NCBI RefSeq assembly: GCF_027943255.1
Contig: NW_026562179.1
Location: 5,086,501-5,150,500, forward strand
DNA: 64,000 nucleotides
Source of the DNA: Anastrepha obliqua
Taxonomy: Eukaryota; Arthropoda; Insecta; Diptera; Tephritidae
Direction: 5' to 3'
Each line of letters starts with the position of its first letter. Position 1 is the first letter of the stretch. Made by a program: the position numbers and the translations under genes. Of the stretch, positions 44,813 to 56,699 are shown piece after piece. The notes beneath the pieces are model-generated. The model saw only the letters and a program-made list of their open reading frames with translations. It made no database searches and was not told the DNA's origin.

Positions 44813-45360
44813 GGTCAACAAAGCGTGTTACACCCACCTTAACTATTTCAAGTCCCGACTTTCGTCTAAAGCTGTAAAGTTCACTATGTACAAGACTCTT
44901 ATTCGACCAATTCTAACATATGGTTGTGAGGTATGGACTCTTAAGGTTGATGATTGTGCTCAGATTACTCGCATGGAAAGAAAAATTTTATGAAATATCT
45001 ATGGCCCAATAAGAATGGATGATGGTAGGCACCTATAGAATCCGATTGAACTCTGAACTGAACGATCTAACTCAGAACGAGACAGCTGTGTGTTTTGTTA
45101 AAGCGCAGCGCATAAGATGGCTGGGTCATGTGATCTGTATGCCTGTTGACTGTACCGTGAAGAAAGCCTTGGCAGAAAGCTAATGGGCGGGAAGGCCAAA
45201 GGCAGACCGAGGAACCGTTGGATAGACGCAGTGGAACACGATCTTAAGAAGCTGAGAATACGTAACTACGAAGCAACAGCTCAAGATATACCGCTTTGGA
45301 GGAGCATTTTGAAGAAAGCTTTGACGCACCCCGCGTGGTAACGCCATGAAAGAAGAAGAA
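44813..45360 (+). mobile_element. RTE-type retrotransposon 3' fragment with target duplication
   Basis: Plus-strand translation gives SKAVKFTMYKTLIRPILTYG, then RIRWLGHVICMP and RNRWIDAVEHDLKKL, the C-terminal end of an RTE/BovB-like polymerase, different in sequence from copies A-C. It ends in a GAA-repeat tail. GAAGATGTAA occurs at 44803-44812 and 45361-45370 as a 10-bp target duplication within the gypsy RT region. It is severely 5'-truncated, as usual for target-primed insertion. Confidence 0.8.
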
Positions 45361-45370
45361 GAAGATGTAA

Positions 45371-46560
45371 AGTTAAGGGTTTATCTAGAACTGCCTAGTT
45401 TTTTACAAATTTTCTTAGTATCCAGTAAGTCCTAAGAATCATCTAAGGTATTTGAGGGTTTTTGGTATTGGGTAAATTTCAATCGTTTTTATTTTATTCG
45501 GATCAGTTGAAATTCTATTGTGCTTTGCAATATGACCTAAGTATTCCACCTCTTCCATGAAAAATTTTGATTTTTCATTGGACACTTTTAAAGAGGCATT
45601 ATTTATACCGTTAAAAATAGTTAAGGTGTGTTTCATATGCTCTTCATAGGATGAGGAGTAAATAATTACATCGTCAATATAAACATATGCGAATTCACCT
45701 ATGATCGCGCAGGATGTTATCCATACATCTTTGGAAAATTGATGGGGCGTTCTTCAATCCGAAAGGCATTCGAATGAAAACATATTTACCTCCATTCACA
45801 CAAAACGCTCTTTTCTCTGTCACTTTCTTTTATCTTAATTTGATGAAAGCCGGCCCCAAATCAAGTGTATCGAAAAATTTGGCTTCCCTACGTTTTGCAG
45901 CGTAATATTTATGTCTGGTATTACGTATCTGTCTGTGATAGTATGTTCGTTTAATTTCCTAAAATCTATAGCCATACGTCTTTTGGGTTTTCCTCTCTCA
46001 TCTATACCTTTCTTATGTACGGTTAACATGGGTGAATTGTATGGGCTGTAGCATTTTTGTATTATTTACGAATTCTTCGTCATTTATATAACTTGTATAT
46101 TGTTTGGTCCACATAGGACCCTTTGTATTTGTCCGTATGCTAGCTTCAATCCTTGTAGTGAAGGGTAACGACCCTGTGACATTATTGTTCTTCATTAACC
46201 TATCGATTTCTGCTCATACGTGTCTATCCCTATAGTGTAATTTGCACAATTTTGTCACTAATTTCCGACTTTCTTAACACCTCCAATGTCATCTTGTTCA
46301 AATCTATATCCGCATTCAATTTCTTTATTCCGTCCCATCCTACTATCAAATCAAATCCATCCTCAAAAGAATCTAAATATTCATTCATAAACTCAATAGT
46401 TTGTTTCATATTAATTATAGAATTACCATGCATTGATATCACTTGTAATGGTTATACTTTTTTGGTTATATAATATTAAATTTTAAAGTTTTCTTACCAT
46501 AGTTATGGGTTGCACCTATGTATATCTACTAAAACATTATAATTTACTTTCCCATAATTC
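45371..46560 (-). pseudogene. Gypsy protease and reverse transcriptase
   Basis: 46560-46230 holds the protease region, where NVLVDI replaces the expected D-[ST]-G site. 46029-45835 reads RMAIDFRKLNEHTITDRY, an RT fingers motif. About 45690-45665 reads VYIDDVIIYSS with the catalytic YIDD. 45636-45439 reads VEYLGHIAKHNRISTDPNK, the RT thumb. At least five frame breaks occur. The RTE fragment interrupts downstream at 45360. Confidence 0.7.
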
Positions 46561-47465
46561 ATTACTATACTGGGCAACCCGTTTATTAGTTTTAAATACT
46601 TAATTACTAAATGATTTTGTCTACCTGTCTCTACAATTATGCTAGAGTTGTCTTCTTCGGATGTTAAGTTGTTGTTCCGCATGAGCTTTGGTTGTTGGTA
46701 TTGATTGGTGAACTGGCCACTGTTACCTAGTGGTCTTTTCCAATTTTTATTGTTTCTATTCACGTCGTAGTAGTTGTTTTTATGCTGAGTTGGTTGCCTG
46801 AATGTTGTGTTTCCAGACGTTGTGTCCATGGGTTCTAGTTTTGGCAATTATGATGGCGGCTGGTTATAGTTGTATATCTGCTGATACATGGGACGTCTCT
46901 GGTGATGTTGTTTCTCATAGTAGTGTTTATTGCTGGTTGGATGAATGTTCTGTTGTGCATAGCCTAGACATAACTTCTTCGTCGCGATGTTCGTCATCGT
47001 GCTCTATGGTACGGCCTACTGCAAATGCATGCTCTAAATCCCTTATAGGATTTCCGTATAGGGTGAAATGAATATATGAGTTATTTATTCCGTCCTTAAA
47101 CAGTCTTACCGCTTCTTGTGTTGCTTCATCAGTCATTACATTGGTCACTTCTTTGCTATGACCAGACATAGATATTTTCACGGAATTCACTTAAATTGTG
47201 TTTACCTTGTGTGAGTCTCTTCATCTCGTCCTGCAACAAATATAGTCCAATTCCTGATTGCATCAAAATTGAATATTGTGATTTAGTTGGGCAAGACGTC
47301 AGCCGCTGCACCTTGTATTTTAGTTTTTATAATTGATAGAGCTCCTACGTATCTGTTGGAATTCCTATGATTACTAATTCCATTCATAAGACATCTTCCC
47401 TCCATACGCGGTATTTGGAAATGTTGCCGTCAAATACAGGTAGTGCTTTAAGAACCTGCAGGTTG
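46561..47465 (-). pseudogene. Gypsy gag, C-terminal part
   Basis: The minus strand reads LPVFDGNISKYRVW near 47440, then EAVRLFKDGINNSYIHFTLYGNPIR in pieces (47140-47030), then HAFAVGRTIEHD, all typical of the gypsy-group capsid. A Gln/Asn-rich stretch follows to about 46560. The N-terminal part lies at 56068-56350 beyond the LOA insertion. Confidence 0.7.
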
Positions 47466-47585
47466 ATAAGGTTGGTTGGTTGGTTGGTTAGAGTGGTGAT
47501 TCATCCAGAATCCAACTAGCGCTTCCGCACCATTTTGTTACCACATCCTCGTTACCAAATTGTTTAACAGTTATTTGCAGCAGGA

Positions 47586-50500
47586 CTATATCCAGTCTGT
47601 GCGGTTTAGGAACCTTATTAGGTTGTTGACGTCTAAGCCAGACAGCTGCTCGAGACTCTCGAACAGTTGTTTGTTCAGGGTTAACTTTCTGTCCTTCCAT
47701 AGGGCAGGGCATTCACAGAGAATATGGAAGATTGTTTCTTTTTTCTCCGGTTGTTTACAACTATGACAGTATGTGTTGTGAGGGATGCCCATTTTGGCGG
47801 CTTGTTCTCCGATAGACCAGAAGTATTTTAGGGAAATTGCAGACTTGACCGCACCTAGTGGAGTGAATACTAGTACTGCAAGAGCGCTATCCATGGCAGA
47901 TCCCCCTCTTGCCAGTTCATCAGCTTTTTCGTTACCTTCTATGTTCCGGTGTCCCGGGACCCAAATTAAGGTTACTCTATGGTTTTCACTCAAGTTGGAG
48001 AGGCTATTCCTACTTTGCTCCACCACTTTAGAGGTTGTTATAGTCGCGTCCAGCGCCTGGATTGCAGCTTGGCTATCCGAAAGATATTGCCCTTAAAAGA
48101 GAAATCTGCAATTAGTAACCTACAGGCTTCCCCAATTGCTAGTACTTCCGCTTGGAAGACGCCACTGGTATTAGGAGACGCACAGATTTTTCAATTCCAA
48201 GTCTGAGAATATATACCAGCTCCGACCCCACAATCCATTTTACTGCCATCTGTATAGACTGTGGTATCGAAGTTGTTAAGAGAGAATCCCTTTTTCCATT
48301 CTTCCTTAGATGGAAAGAGTGTGGCAAAGTTCCTATTGAACGTTACCATCGGGACGATGTAGTCAGTCCTCACCGAGGTTAACTGAGTTTGCCGCAATAA
48401 TAGACTAGCGTGACCATAAGTTTTTTCTTTCCAGCGACCCGCTTCATTTAACCTAAATGCACTCATGGTTGCCGTCTTCTTTATATGTAGTTCTATTGGA
48501 ATAACGTGTGTCAGTGCATTAAGAGCCTCTCTAGGACATGATCTGATTGCACCGACCGTTATTGCACAGGCTGATCTTTGTATTTTGCCGAGTAATTTGG
48601 TATTGTACTCTCTCTCTAGAGCTTTCCACCAAACTACCGAGCCATACGTTAAAATTGGTCGTATAACCGCCTTATACAGCCATAATGTGTGCTTAGGTTG
48701 AAGACCCCACCTTCTTCCAAGCATACGTTTGCAGGCATATAAAGCAATTTCTGCCTTCCTTACCCGTTCTTCGACGTTTAACTTCCAGCTAAGTTTGGAG
48801 TCCAGAATTACTCCTAAGTAATTTGCACTGGTTGATAGTGACAGAGTTTGTCCGTTGATATTTGGTAGGGTGAAAGTTGGTACCTTGTATCTGGTGGTAA
48901 AAAGCATAAGTTCTGTTTTACGCGGGTTTAAACTTAGCCCACATCCTGTGGCCCAAGAGTTAAGCTCGTCTAACGCCCTTTGGATGATCCCACTGATCGT
49001 ATTTGGACGCAGTCCTGACACCATTAGCACCACATCATCAGCGTACGCCACCACTTTTACCCCACCTCCGTTAAGTTTTATTAAGATTTTGCTGATCACA
49101 CATAGCCAAAGAAGTGGAGATAATACTCCCCCTTGTGGAGTGCCCCCGTGGACCTTCTTGGTTATGTTGATATTACCCATATTAGCTTTGATGATCCTGG
49201 TTTCTAGCATGGAGATGACCCAGTTACTAACGCAACTGTCCACCTCCAGGTCTATCAACGCCCGTTGGATGGCATCTGTGCTAACATTGTTAAAGGCGCC
49301 TTCGATATCCAAGAATGCCGCCATGGTATAATGTTTGCTCTCTAGAGAGCCCTCTATAGTTCGGATTACCTCGTGAAGCGCTGTCTCCGTAGATTTGCCT
49401 TTAAGGTATCCGTGTTGTGCAGTTGATATACCAGAGCTCTCCAAAGAGCTTCTGAGGTGCATATCCAAAAGTCTTTTACAAGTTTTAAACAGGAAAGACG
49501 AAAGACTGATTGGCCTGAAGTCCTTCACTGATTCATGTCCTCTTCTACCCACTTTTGGTATGAAGACGACCTTGACTAGTTTCCAGCTATCTGGAATATG
49601 GCATAAGTTTAAACACGCTTTAAAAATTTGCTCTAGCCATGGTAGGATACAGTCCAAGGTTTCCTGTAACATCTTTAGAATGATCCCATCTGGCCCCGGA
49701 GATTTGAAGGGTGAGAAAGATTTGATTGCCCATGCAACTTTTTCTTTGGTAATAATTTCATTTGCAAGATGCTGTGGATTATATTGGCTCCGCCTAATGT
49801 TTCCCCTCTCACTTTCGTAAGCGCTGTATCCCGGAAAATGCGTAATTAGCAGAAGCTCTAGCGATTCCTCTGCTGTAGCAGTCCAAGTTCCATAAGGTTT
49901 CTTGACCCAAGAAGCCATTGAGTGGTCTTTGGAAAGAACACGGCTGAACCTAGCAGAATCCCTGGTGGATTCGATTGACGAACAAAATTCCCTCCAGCTC
50001 TCTTTTTTGGCGGCCCTGATTGCCTTTTTGTACTGTCTCCGACTTTCTCTGTACAATTCCCAATTTCCCGTCGAGTAGCTGAGGTTAAACGTTGATCTAG
50101 ATTTTTCCCTTAGTTTTAAGAGCTCACTGCTCCACCAAGGAAGGTGAGTTTTTTTGCTAAATGGGGCCGGACATTTTGTAGGCCCTACTAAATGCCTTTT
50201 CCAGTGTTATGACCCGACTTTCAAGGTTTTCCGTGAGAGTGATTTGAGAGATAGGAATCTCTCCTAACCTCTTGTTTACTGCATTTTTGAACCTCTTCCA
50301 GTTGGTTCTTAAAGGATTTCGATACGGTAGGGGTGGATCTACCTTAAGATCCAAATCGTAGAGGATCCAACTATGATCAGAAAAGGACCTTTTATTGGAT
50401 ACCCTCCAATTATCTACCCTTACTGAGCTATTTTCAGACAGTAGAGTAACATCAATCACTTCCTCCCATCCTCTGAAGTACTCCGTACTAGGAAAGGTGA

Positions 50501-51002
50501 AAATGGGAGTGTTACCCCTGTTACATACCGATAAGTTAGTATTAATAATAAAATTATATAAAGACTCACCTCGGTCGTTTGTCTCAGAGCTTCCCCACAA
50601 CGCATGCCCCGCGTTAGCGTCGCATCCGAGTAGCAGGGTTTTGTTTCTGGTTCCTTCAAACACAAGCCCACAAGCCTCCTCGGGCGGTGCTGGTCGATCA
50701 TATGCCATATAGATGGATGCAGCAGCTTCCACCTCAACGGCCGTCATATCCTGTGAACTGTATGATGGGATTAAAAATATGTTTAAGTGTTTTTTGGCTA
50801 CAATACATGATCTAGGATTACCTTGTGTACGCTTATAGTACAGATTGTAGTTTCTTCCAGGGAACCCCTTCACCTCGTTGCTCCGCACCCAGGGTTCCTG
50901 GATTAAGGCTATGTCAACGTTCTCCTCCCCTAGGAGAACGGTTAGGTTGTCCGTTGCAGTTTGTGAATGCTGCAGGTTAATTTGGACAACCTTTAAAACC
51001 AT
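47586..51002 (-). pseudogene. LOA-1 ORF2: endonuclease, reverse transcriptase, RNase H
   Basis: It starts at the ATG at 51002 (MVLKVVQINLQHSQTATDNL). The APE endonuclease runs to about 50160 with LIQEPWV, LLGCDANAGHALWGSS and SFSDHSWI. One frameshift near 50160 leads to a long RT frame (50056-48191) containing SPGPDGIILKML, AFLDIEGAFNNV and VVAYADDVVLM (catalytic YADD). RNase H begins VYTDGSKMDCGVGAGIY at about 48240; a second frame break near 48190-48030 precedes WVPGHRNIEGNEKADELA. A C-terminal Cys/His motif (CHSCKQPEKKETIFHILCEC) is present. Only about two indels separate it from an open frame of about 1140 codons. Confidence 0.88.
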
Positions 51003-51143
51003 TTTTGCTTCCGCAGGTCAGCATTTACCTGCATGCCAGTCAGCAGTTCGCTGGTGCCGTCGACCTCATCCTGCTCCTCCTCCGTATTCGCAGAACGGAA
51101 TATCTTCAGCTGGGCCTTCCGTATGCCAAACCGAAGTTTATTT

Positions 51144-51672
51144 TCAACTGTTTGCAGTGGTTAAAGGCTCTCTTCTGTAATTTGAAGGAGGAACGACGAG
51201 CCTCAAGCCATCCCAGCTGTTCTGAATTTCGCCAATCGCTTTTGTCAGGAAATGCAATGAGTACTGGTCATCACATTTGATTACCCGGCAACCGCGAACC
51301 ACTTCCACCGAGTCGAAACCTGGCGATTGACCCTCCGGGTTCACCATGAGATGGTCAACGATTATGCGAGACAACCGTGCCTCAATCTCCGACCATTTGT
51401 CTAGCACAGGTTTGCCGCGGTGGGAAGTTTCGTCCACCAGTGCCATTTGAAGATGGTCCCGTGCCCATCACTGAATTGTTTGGTAAGTTTGGGGACAACC
51501 GCACCCTGATCTGAGATCTTGTGCTTCTTTGTTGCCTTTTTGTTTTCGTCTTGCGAACGGTTACGTTTTTTGGCCTCTGTCTTTCGGGCGGTTTGGAATG
51601 CCAGATATTTGTCCACCACCTTTAGACACCTTGCCTTGTCAGCCTAATCTTTGGGATGAGCTTTACCTTCGG
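51144..51672 (-). pseudogene. LOA-1 ORF1, C-terminal part
   Basis: The minus-strand frame begins at the LOA-2 insertion point (KAHPKD, then a TAG), continues DKARCLKVVDKYLAFQTARK, then shifts frame near 51430 to MALVDETSHRGKPVLDKWSE and ends at the TGA or TAA near 51144. The final block (GFDSVEVVRGCRVIKCDDQ, IGEIQNSWDGLRL) is the conserved C-terminal domain of LOA-type ORF1 proteins. ORF2 starts 140 bp further on. Confidence 0.7.
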
Positions 51673-54600
51673 CCTCAGCCGAGCTCCTGCTCAACATAGA
51701 GCGAGTCGGCTACGATATGGCTCTAGTCCAGGAACCATGGATAGCATCGGGCAACATAGTCTCCGGTCTAAAGTCAAACAACTACAACACATACATCCCG
51801 ATTGTAAAAAATAAGGTAAGAACAGTGATATTGGTCAAAAAAAGTATATGTTCTTACACTGATAACAATCTCTCTTCAGACGATCTGACAGTGGTGGCGC
51901 TGGAGGGCTGCAAGGATGAGACGCTACTCTTTGGGTCCTGCTATATGCCACATGATGGAGAAGCACCACAGACGGAACTTCGGAAGCTGGTAGAAACAGC
52001 TGCCAGAAAGAAGCCCGCTCTGGTGGTAGGAACGGACGCAAACGCACATCACACGGTCTGGGGAAGTGCAGATATAAACGACCGAGGTGAGTCACTATTT
52101 ACCTATATTCTTCAAAGTAGCCTAGAAATAGCTAATAGAGGTGAAGAACCAACATATGTGGGACCAACCTCGAAGAATGTACTCGATTTAACACTCTACA
52201 CAAGCAGGCATGTTATGGTTCAGGAATGGGAAGTGTTGAGTAGGCCCTCATTCTCTGATCACAGATACATAAGCTTTCAGGTCATATTCCGCTCAAAGAA
52301 CAAGATTACATCCTTTAGAAATCCTAAGAATACGAACTAGGACTTGTATAGGGATATACTATCAAAAACACCAATGATACCCCGGAAATACAAGTCACAC
52401 GTCGCACTTGAGAAAGGGGTTGAATTGTTTGCAACTACTCTCGTCAAAGCCTTTAAAAGATCCTGCCCTCCAACACGTAATAAACGCAAGGTGAAGCCTC
52501 CCTGGTGGAACAGGGAATTAGGAGCACAAAGGCGTAGAGTACATGAATTCTATAGGTTAGCCAAAGTGGCTGACAATGAGTTCTGTTGGAAAGAGTATAA
52601 GGATCTACTAAAAGTATACAAGAAAGAGATACGTAAAGCCAAGAGAAAATCTTGGAAAGACTTCTGTAGCAGTATGAAAGACACTAACGATGTGGCTAGA
52701 CTCAGGAAACTGCTATCCAAGAATCCGTCTATGCCAAGAACAATACGAAAAATTAACGGGGAGTGGGCTGACAGCTGTGAGGATTCTCTAGAAGACCTAG
52801 TCAGTACACATTTTCCAGGGTATGCGGACATTACAGATCTCGAACCTAGAGGAGATATTGTGCACGAAATCCCGACGAACGTAATTACAACCAACAAAAT
52901 AGAATGGGCTATACAAAGTTTCGACCCATATAAATCGCCAGGACTGGATGGAATCTTCCCAGCCATGCTCCAAAAGGTAAGCCACCTTGTGGTACCATGG
53001 TTAAGAACGATATTCAGGGGATGCCTGAGGTTCAGCTACGTTCCTGTATCGTGGAGAGAAGCGAGGGTTGTGTTTATTCCAAAAGCGGGAAAAAGCAGCC
53101 CTCTATACTCAAAAGAATACAGGCCCATTAGTTTGACTTCATTTCTCCTGAAAACGTTAGAGAAGATTCTAGATACATACATTAGAGACACAATTGCGCC
53201 AGACGAATTATCCAAAGCGCAGCATGCTTACACTAAAGGCAGATCCACTGAAACTGCACTTCACTCACTTGTACTAAACATAGAAAAGGCGTTAGAATAT
53301 AAGGAGTATGCTCTAGGAGTATTTCTAGATATATCAGGGGCCTTTAACAACGTGACAAAAGATGCTATTTTAAATAGCATAGAGTCACTTAACGTGCAAC
53401 CCGCGGTTTATCTATGGATAAGGCAGCTACTAGCTAGCAGAAAGATAAGAGCGGAGTGGAACGATGCGACCGTCACCAAATATGCATGCAGAGGTACTCC
53501 GCAAGGTGGGGTACTATCGCCGCTATTATGGCTACTAGTAGCAAATGAAATTCTTAAGAAACTTGACAGAGGGGTACCTAAACTAGTGGCATATGCCGAT
53601 GACATAGCTATAGTAGTTACAGGAAAGTACCTGGACACCATCAGTAATGTGATGAACAACACTCTCAAAATGATACACCAATGGGCATCTCACGCAGGGC
53701 TAGGGATAAACGCGGGAAAAACGGACATGGTACTTTTTACCAGGAAGTACAAAGTTCCGGCGTGGAACCTCCCGAAGCTAGGCAACAACGAATTACTTCT
53801 CAAAGATTATGCAAGGTACCTCGGAGTAATATTGGACAGCAAATTGCTGTGGAAGCACAACGTTGAGGAGAGGGTGAAAAAGGCCAGTAATGCGTTGTGC
53901 GCATGTAAAAGAATGCTGGGCGTTACTTGGGGTCTATCACCCTCTCTGATGCATTGGTGCTACACAGCAGTAGTCAGACCGATATTGCTGTACGGAACCT
54001 TAGTATGGTGGACTGCGACAAAAAAACTGATATACTTAATGCCGCTGGAAAGGATTCAACGACTCGCTGCTTTGTGCATAACAGGAGCGATGAAGACCAC
54101 TCCAACGGCGGCGCTGGAAATGATACTCAGCATGCCACCTATTGACCTCATGGCGGAAAACCTGGCAGCGAAATCCGCGAGAAGGCTAATGGCTGCGGGG
54201 GTATTCATCTGCAGAACCTTCGGTCACAGCTCAATAGGAAAGTGGAGCTCAGGTGGCACAGACTACATGACTCCGTACTTTAATTGGGAGAGAAGATTCC
54301 GTACTACAATTGAAGAGGATGGATGGCATAAAGGCATGAAGCCTGGCCATAGAACCTTTCACATCTATACAGACGGCTCGAAAACTCCAGACGGAGTGGG
54401 AGCGGGTATCTACTGCTCAAAACTAGGAATAAGGCAGTCTATCAAGCTGCCAGACCACAGCAGTATTTTCCAAGCGGAAGTTTTTGCTGTGGGGAAGGCC
54501 GCGGAGCTAGCCTACACTAGAACAAGAAAGAGCTCATCAATTAATATATACGTGGATAGTCAAGCAGCAATAAGAGCAATAAGCTCATATTGTATTAAAT

Positions 54601-55294
54601 CCAAAAATGTTCGACGGAGCAGGGAGGCCATAGAAAGGCTAGCCGAAAACAGTAGGCTGCATATCTACTGGGTACCTGGTCACAAAGGCATTATAGGGAA
54701 CGAAATAGTAGATGAGATAGCAAAAAGTGCTGTGAGACTACCATTTGAACAAGAGAACGACATACCGAGACCGCTAAACACAATATACAATGAAATGGAC
54801 GACCACATGAAAAGGCAAGTGAAAGCTAGGTGGACTAACCTGACCACATGCAAAACAGCAAAACTCATGTGTAGAACCAACGACAAAAAACTCACTCAAT
54901 TCGTACTTACGCTCTCGCGAAAGGAATGCAGAACTATCATAGGTATGCTAACAGGTCACAATCTATTGGCGGCACATGCGTACAAGATAGGGATTGCTAA
55001 CACGGACAAATGCAAAAAATGCAGAGAGGATGTTGAGGAGACTTTAGAACACCTTCTGTGCGTTTGTCCGGCATTATCAAAAACGCGACTAAGATGCCTG
55101 GGAGCCCCACTGTTTGAGGGTCTGGAAGACGTCTCAAAAGCGGAGCTCCCAGACCTACTTAGATTCGCCAAAAGCGCTGACATCCTACACGATGTCTACT
55201 TTAGGGATTCATAGAGGTCGGTCTCCATCTGGTATCGCTAGGGACCAAAAGGTCTATGCGTGGCTTATTGCCAACCAGGCTAACCTAACCTAAC
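51673..55294 (+). mobile_element. LOA-clade retrotransposon LOA-2, nearly intact, inside LOA-1
   Basis: CTTTACCTTCGG occurs at 51661-51672 and 55295-55306, a perfect 12-bp target duplication. The element is 5'-truncated at the beginning of ORF2 and ends in (CTAAC)3 (about 55280-55294). It is inserted on the opposite strand within ORF1 of LOA-1. The sequence is related to LOA-1 but clearly a different family (about half of the RT residues shared by eye). It is the best preserved coding element in the window. Confidence 0.92.
51675..55214 (+). CDS. LOA-2 ORF2: endonuclease, reverse transcriptase, RNase H; one amber stop
   Basis: A single frame runs from the truncation point to the TAG at 55212 with only one internal stop, TAG at 52338-52340, about 220 codons in. 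Endonuclease: MALVQEPWIASG, VGTDANAHHTVWGSA, SFSDHRYISF. RT: SPGLDGIFPAML, FLDISGAFNNV, GTPQGGVLSPLLW and VAYADDIAIVV (YADD at 53592-53603). RNase H: IYTDGSKTPDGVGAGIY, FQAEVFAVG, IYVDSQAAI and WVPGHKGIIGNEIVDEIA, with all catalytic residues. The C-terminal Cys/His motif is CKKCREDVEETLEHLLCVC. Compared with LOA-1 it lacks only about 15 residues at the N-terminus. Read-through or a polymorphic stop could give an active polymerase. Confidence 0.9.
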
Positions 55295-55306
55295 CTTTAC
55301 CTTCGG

Positions 55307-55787
55307 TCTCGTTCTTAAGAATCCTGCCAAGGATAGCGAGAGACCTCTGGTAGAGCTTATACCTTGACGGGCCTTTATTGGCGTGCTTTTGCCCCATGGC
55401 TTTAGCGGATGTTGTCGGTTCATTTATAGTTGTTGGCGTGCTGTGGCCCACAGCTTTACCCTCAACTGTTTCCTGGCTAGAGGCCAGGAGCTCATCCTCC
55501 GTGGAAGATCCGGTCCCCAGTTTGTCATGGGTGACCGATTGTTTGTCCTGTCGCTTAGTATGTGTGTCCGTTTGTCTGTCTTGTGCTGTCAGTGCGTCCG
55601 TTTGACTTTCCGTCACTTTGTCCGTCTGTTTCTCGCCACAATCCGATTTTTGTTTTTTTATTGGTTTCATTATTCTGGTTCGTACGGTCACCTGCCCCGC
55701 CCAAGGAGCTGCGCATGTCGCCATGCGCGGTGACCAAGGAGGAATTAGGGGAAATAACCGGTCGACCATGCCAGCACCCCATACCAT
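55307..55787 (-). pseudogene. LOA-1 ORF1, N-terminal part
   Basis: It is open from 55787 to the LOA-2 insertion point; I suggest the ATG at 55724 (MATCAAPWAGQ) as start but this is uncertain. The first 100 residues are Thr/Lys/Asp-rich and low in complexity (many TD and QT pairs). The last part reads SRYKLYQRSLAILGRILK, and its frame continues on the other side of LOA-2 once one copy of the 12-bp duplication is removed. Confidence 0.7.
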
Positions 55788-56067
55788 GGCAAGGCCACCG
55801 TTACAACCTGAGGCGGCCTGATATCAGGAGGGCTCCGTTCGAAGACAGCCTTATTTAGTCCCCCGGCTGCCAAACCCACCCAATAGGCACGGGTTGCATC
55901 ACACCTTGGGTTGAGGTAGTTTTTTTAACGAAGTTTACGTCTTCGGCCTGTGTGGTTCGCGGGAGACCTACTCTCCTACCTTCCATATCTGGGAGGTGTT
56001 CCCCTATCCACCACCCGGGGACGCGCCCTCTAGGGATAACAGGCTCCCCCAAGGGTATAAGGTTGGA

Positions 56068-56367
56068 TTGGCATAAGTTATATTTACTGGTTCCAATAGT
56101 TCTGCTGCTTGTGGAATCATTGCTGGGTTAACTTGGATCTGATCTATCCGGGTTCTTAATGTTGCATTTTCTACTTGGATACTCTGAAGCATTACTTGAA
56201 ATAGGCCATCTGCTAAATCAGGTCGATTTGTTCCATAACGTCAATGGTGTCCAAATTTCTTCGTGTATTAAATGTATTACGTTTCTCCAAAGATTTTCTC
56301 TTCTCCTCCTCAGGCTTTTTTTTTACATATGTATGTCCTTGCTGCTACAAGGATGACAGGATCGCCA
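56068..56367 (-). pseudogene. Gypsy leader and gag N-terminal part
   Basis: The complement of 56351-56367 starts TGGCGATCC directly after the LTR edge and is placed like a primer-binding site. The minus-strand frame 56192-56068 reads VENATLRTRIDQIQVNP, then ELLEPVNITYANP, an N-terminal coiled-coil-like gag segment. It is cut by the LOA-1 insertion and resumes at 47465. Confidence 0.65.
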
Positions 56368-56699
56368 GTTAAAGACTTGGAAGATAGTTAAGGACTTGCT
56401 TGACTTTGGAAAAATATAAAAATTTATTTTTATGAATTTAATTTTAGGGTAGTTCTTAACTCTATGCTAATACTGGACTGACTGCCAACAGTCAGTCGTA
56501 TTTATACTTATACAGTTAGTAATAGAAGTATACACCGCATACGTTCTAAATTTTCCCCTAATCGATGCCTTTAAACAACCTAAGTTATAACAAAATTGTG
56601 TTTTATTTACATGAATGAAATACAAAAATTATATTTAATCCAAATAATCACAAAATTTTATAAAGGAACAAAATTATAGCTTTTATATTAAACTTTATA
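56368..56699 (-). repeat. LTR segment, high-coordinate (5') copy
   Basis: 56368-56520 matches 33275-33425. The rest (56521-56699) is AT-rich and has no partner I can align at the other LTR. It is interrupted by the Tc1-like relic and continues to 57843. Confidence 0.6.

Larger units (their letters stand above)
47476..56057 (-). mobile_element. LOA-clade non-LTR retrotransposon (LOA-1), minus strand, interrupted by LOA-2
   Basis: Two ORFs plus RNase H and a terminal (CCAA)n-type tail (complement of 47476-47490). ATAAGGTTGG flanks both ends (47466-47475 and 56058-56067) as a 10-bp target duplication inside gypsy gag. Apart from the 3.6-kb LOA-2 insertion it appears full length, about 5 kb, with a GC-richer 5' untranslated region (about 55790-56057). 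Order on the minus strand: 5' UTR, ORF1, ORF2 with EN, RT and RNase H, short 3' UTR. Confidence 0.85.

Noticed and set aside
48455..49820. Plus-strand open frames across 48.4-49.8 kb
   Set aside because: They are shadows of the minus-strand LOA-1 RT frame.
55275..55294. Interstitial telomeric repeat
   Set aside because: Only three CCTAA units, placed exactly at the 3' end of LOA-2 before the target duplication; a retrotransposon tail explains it.
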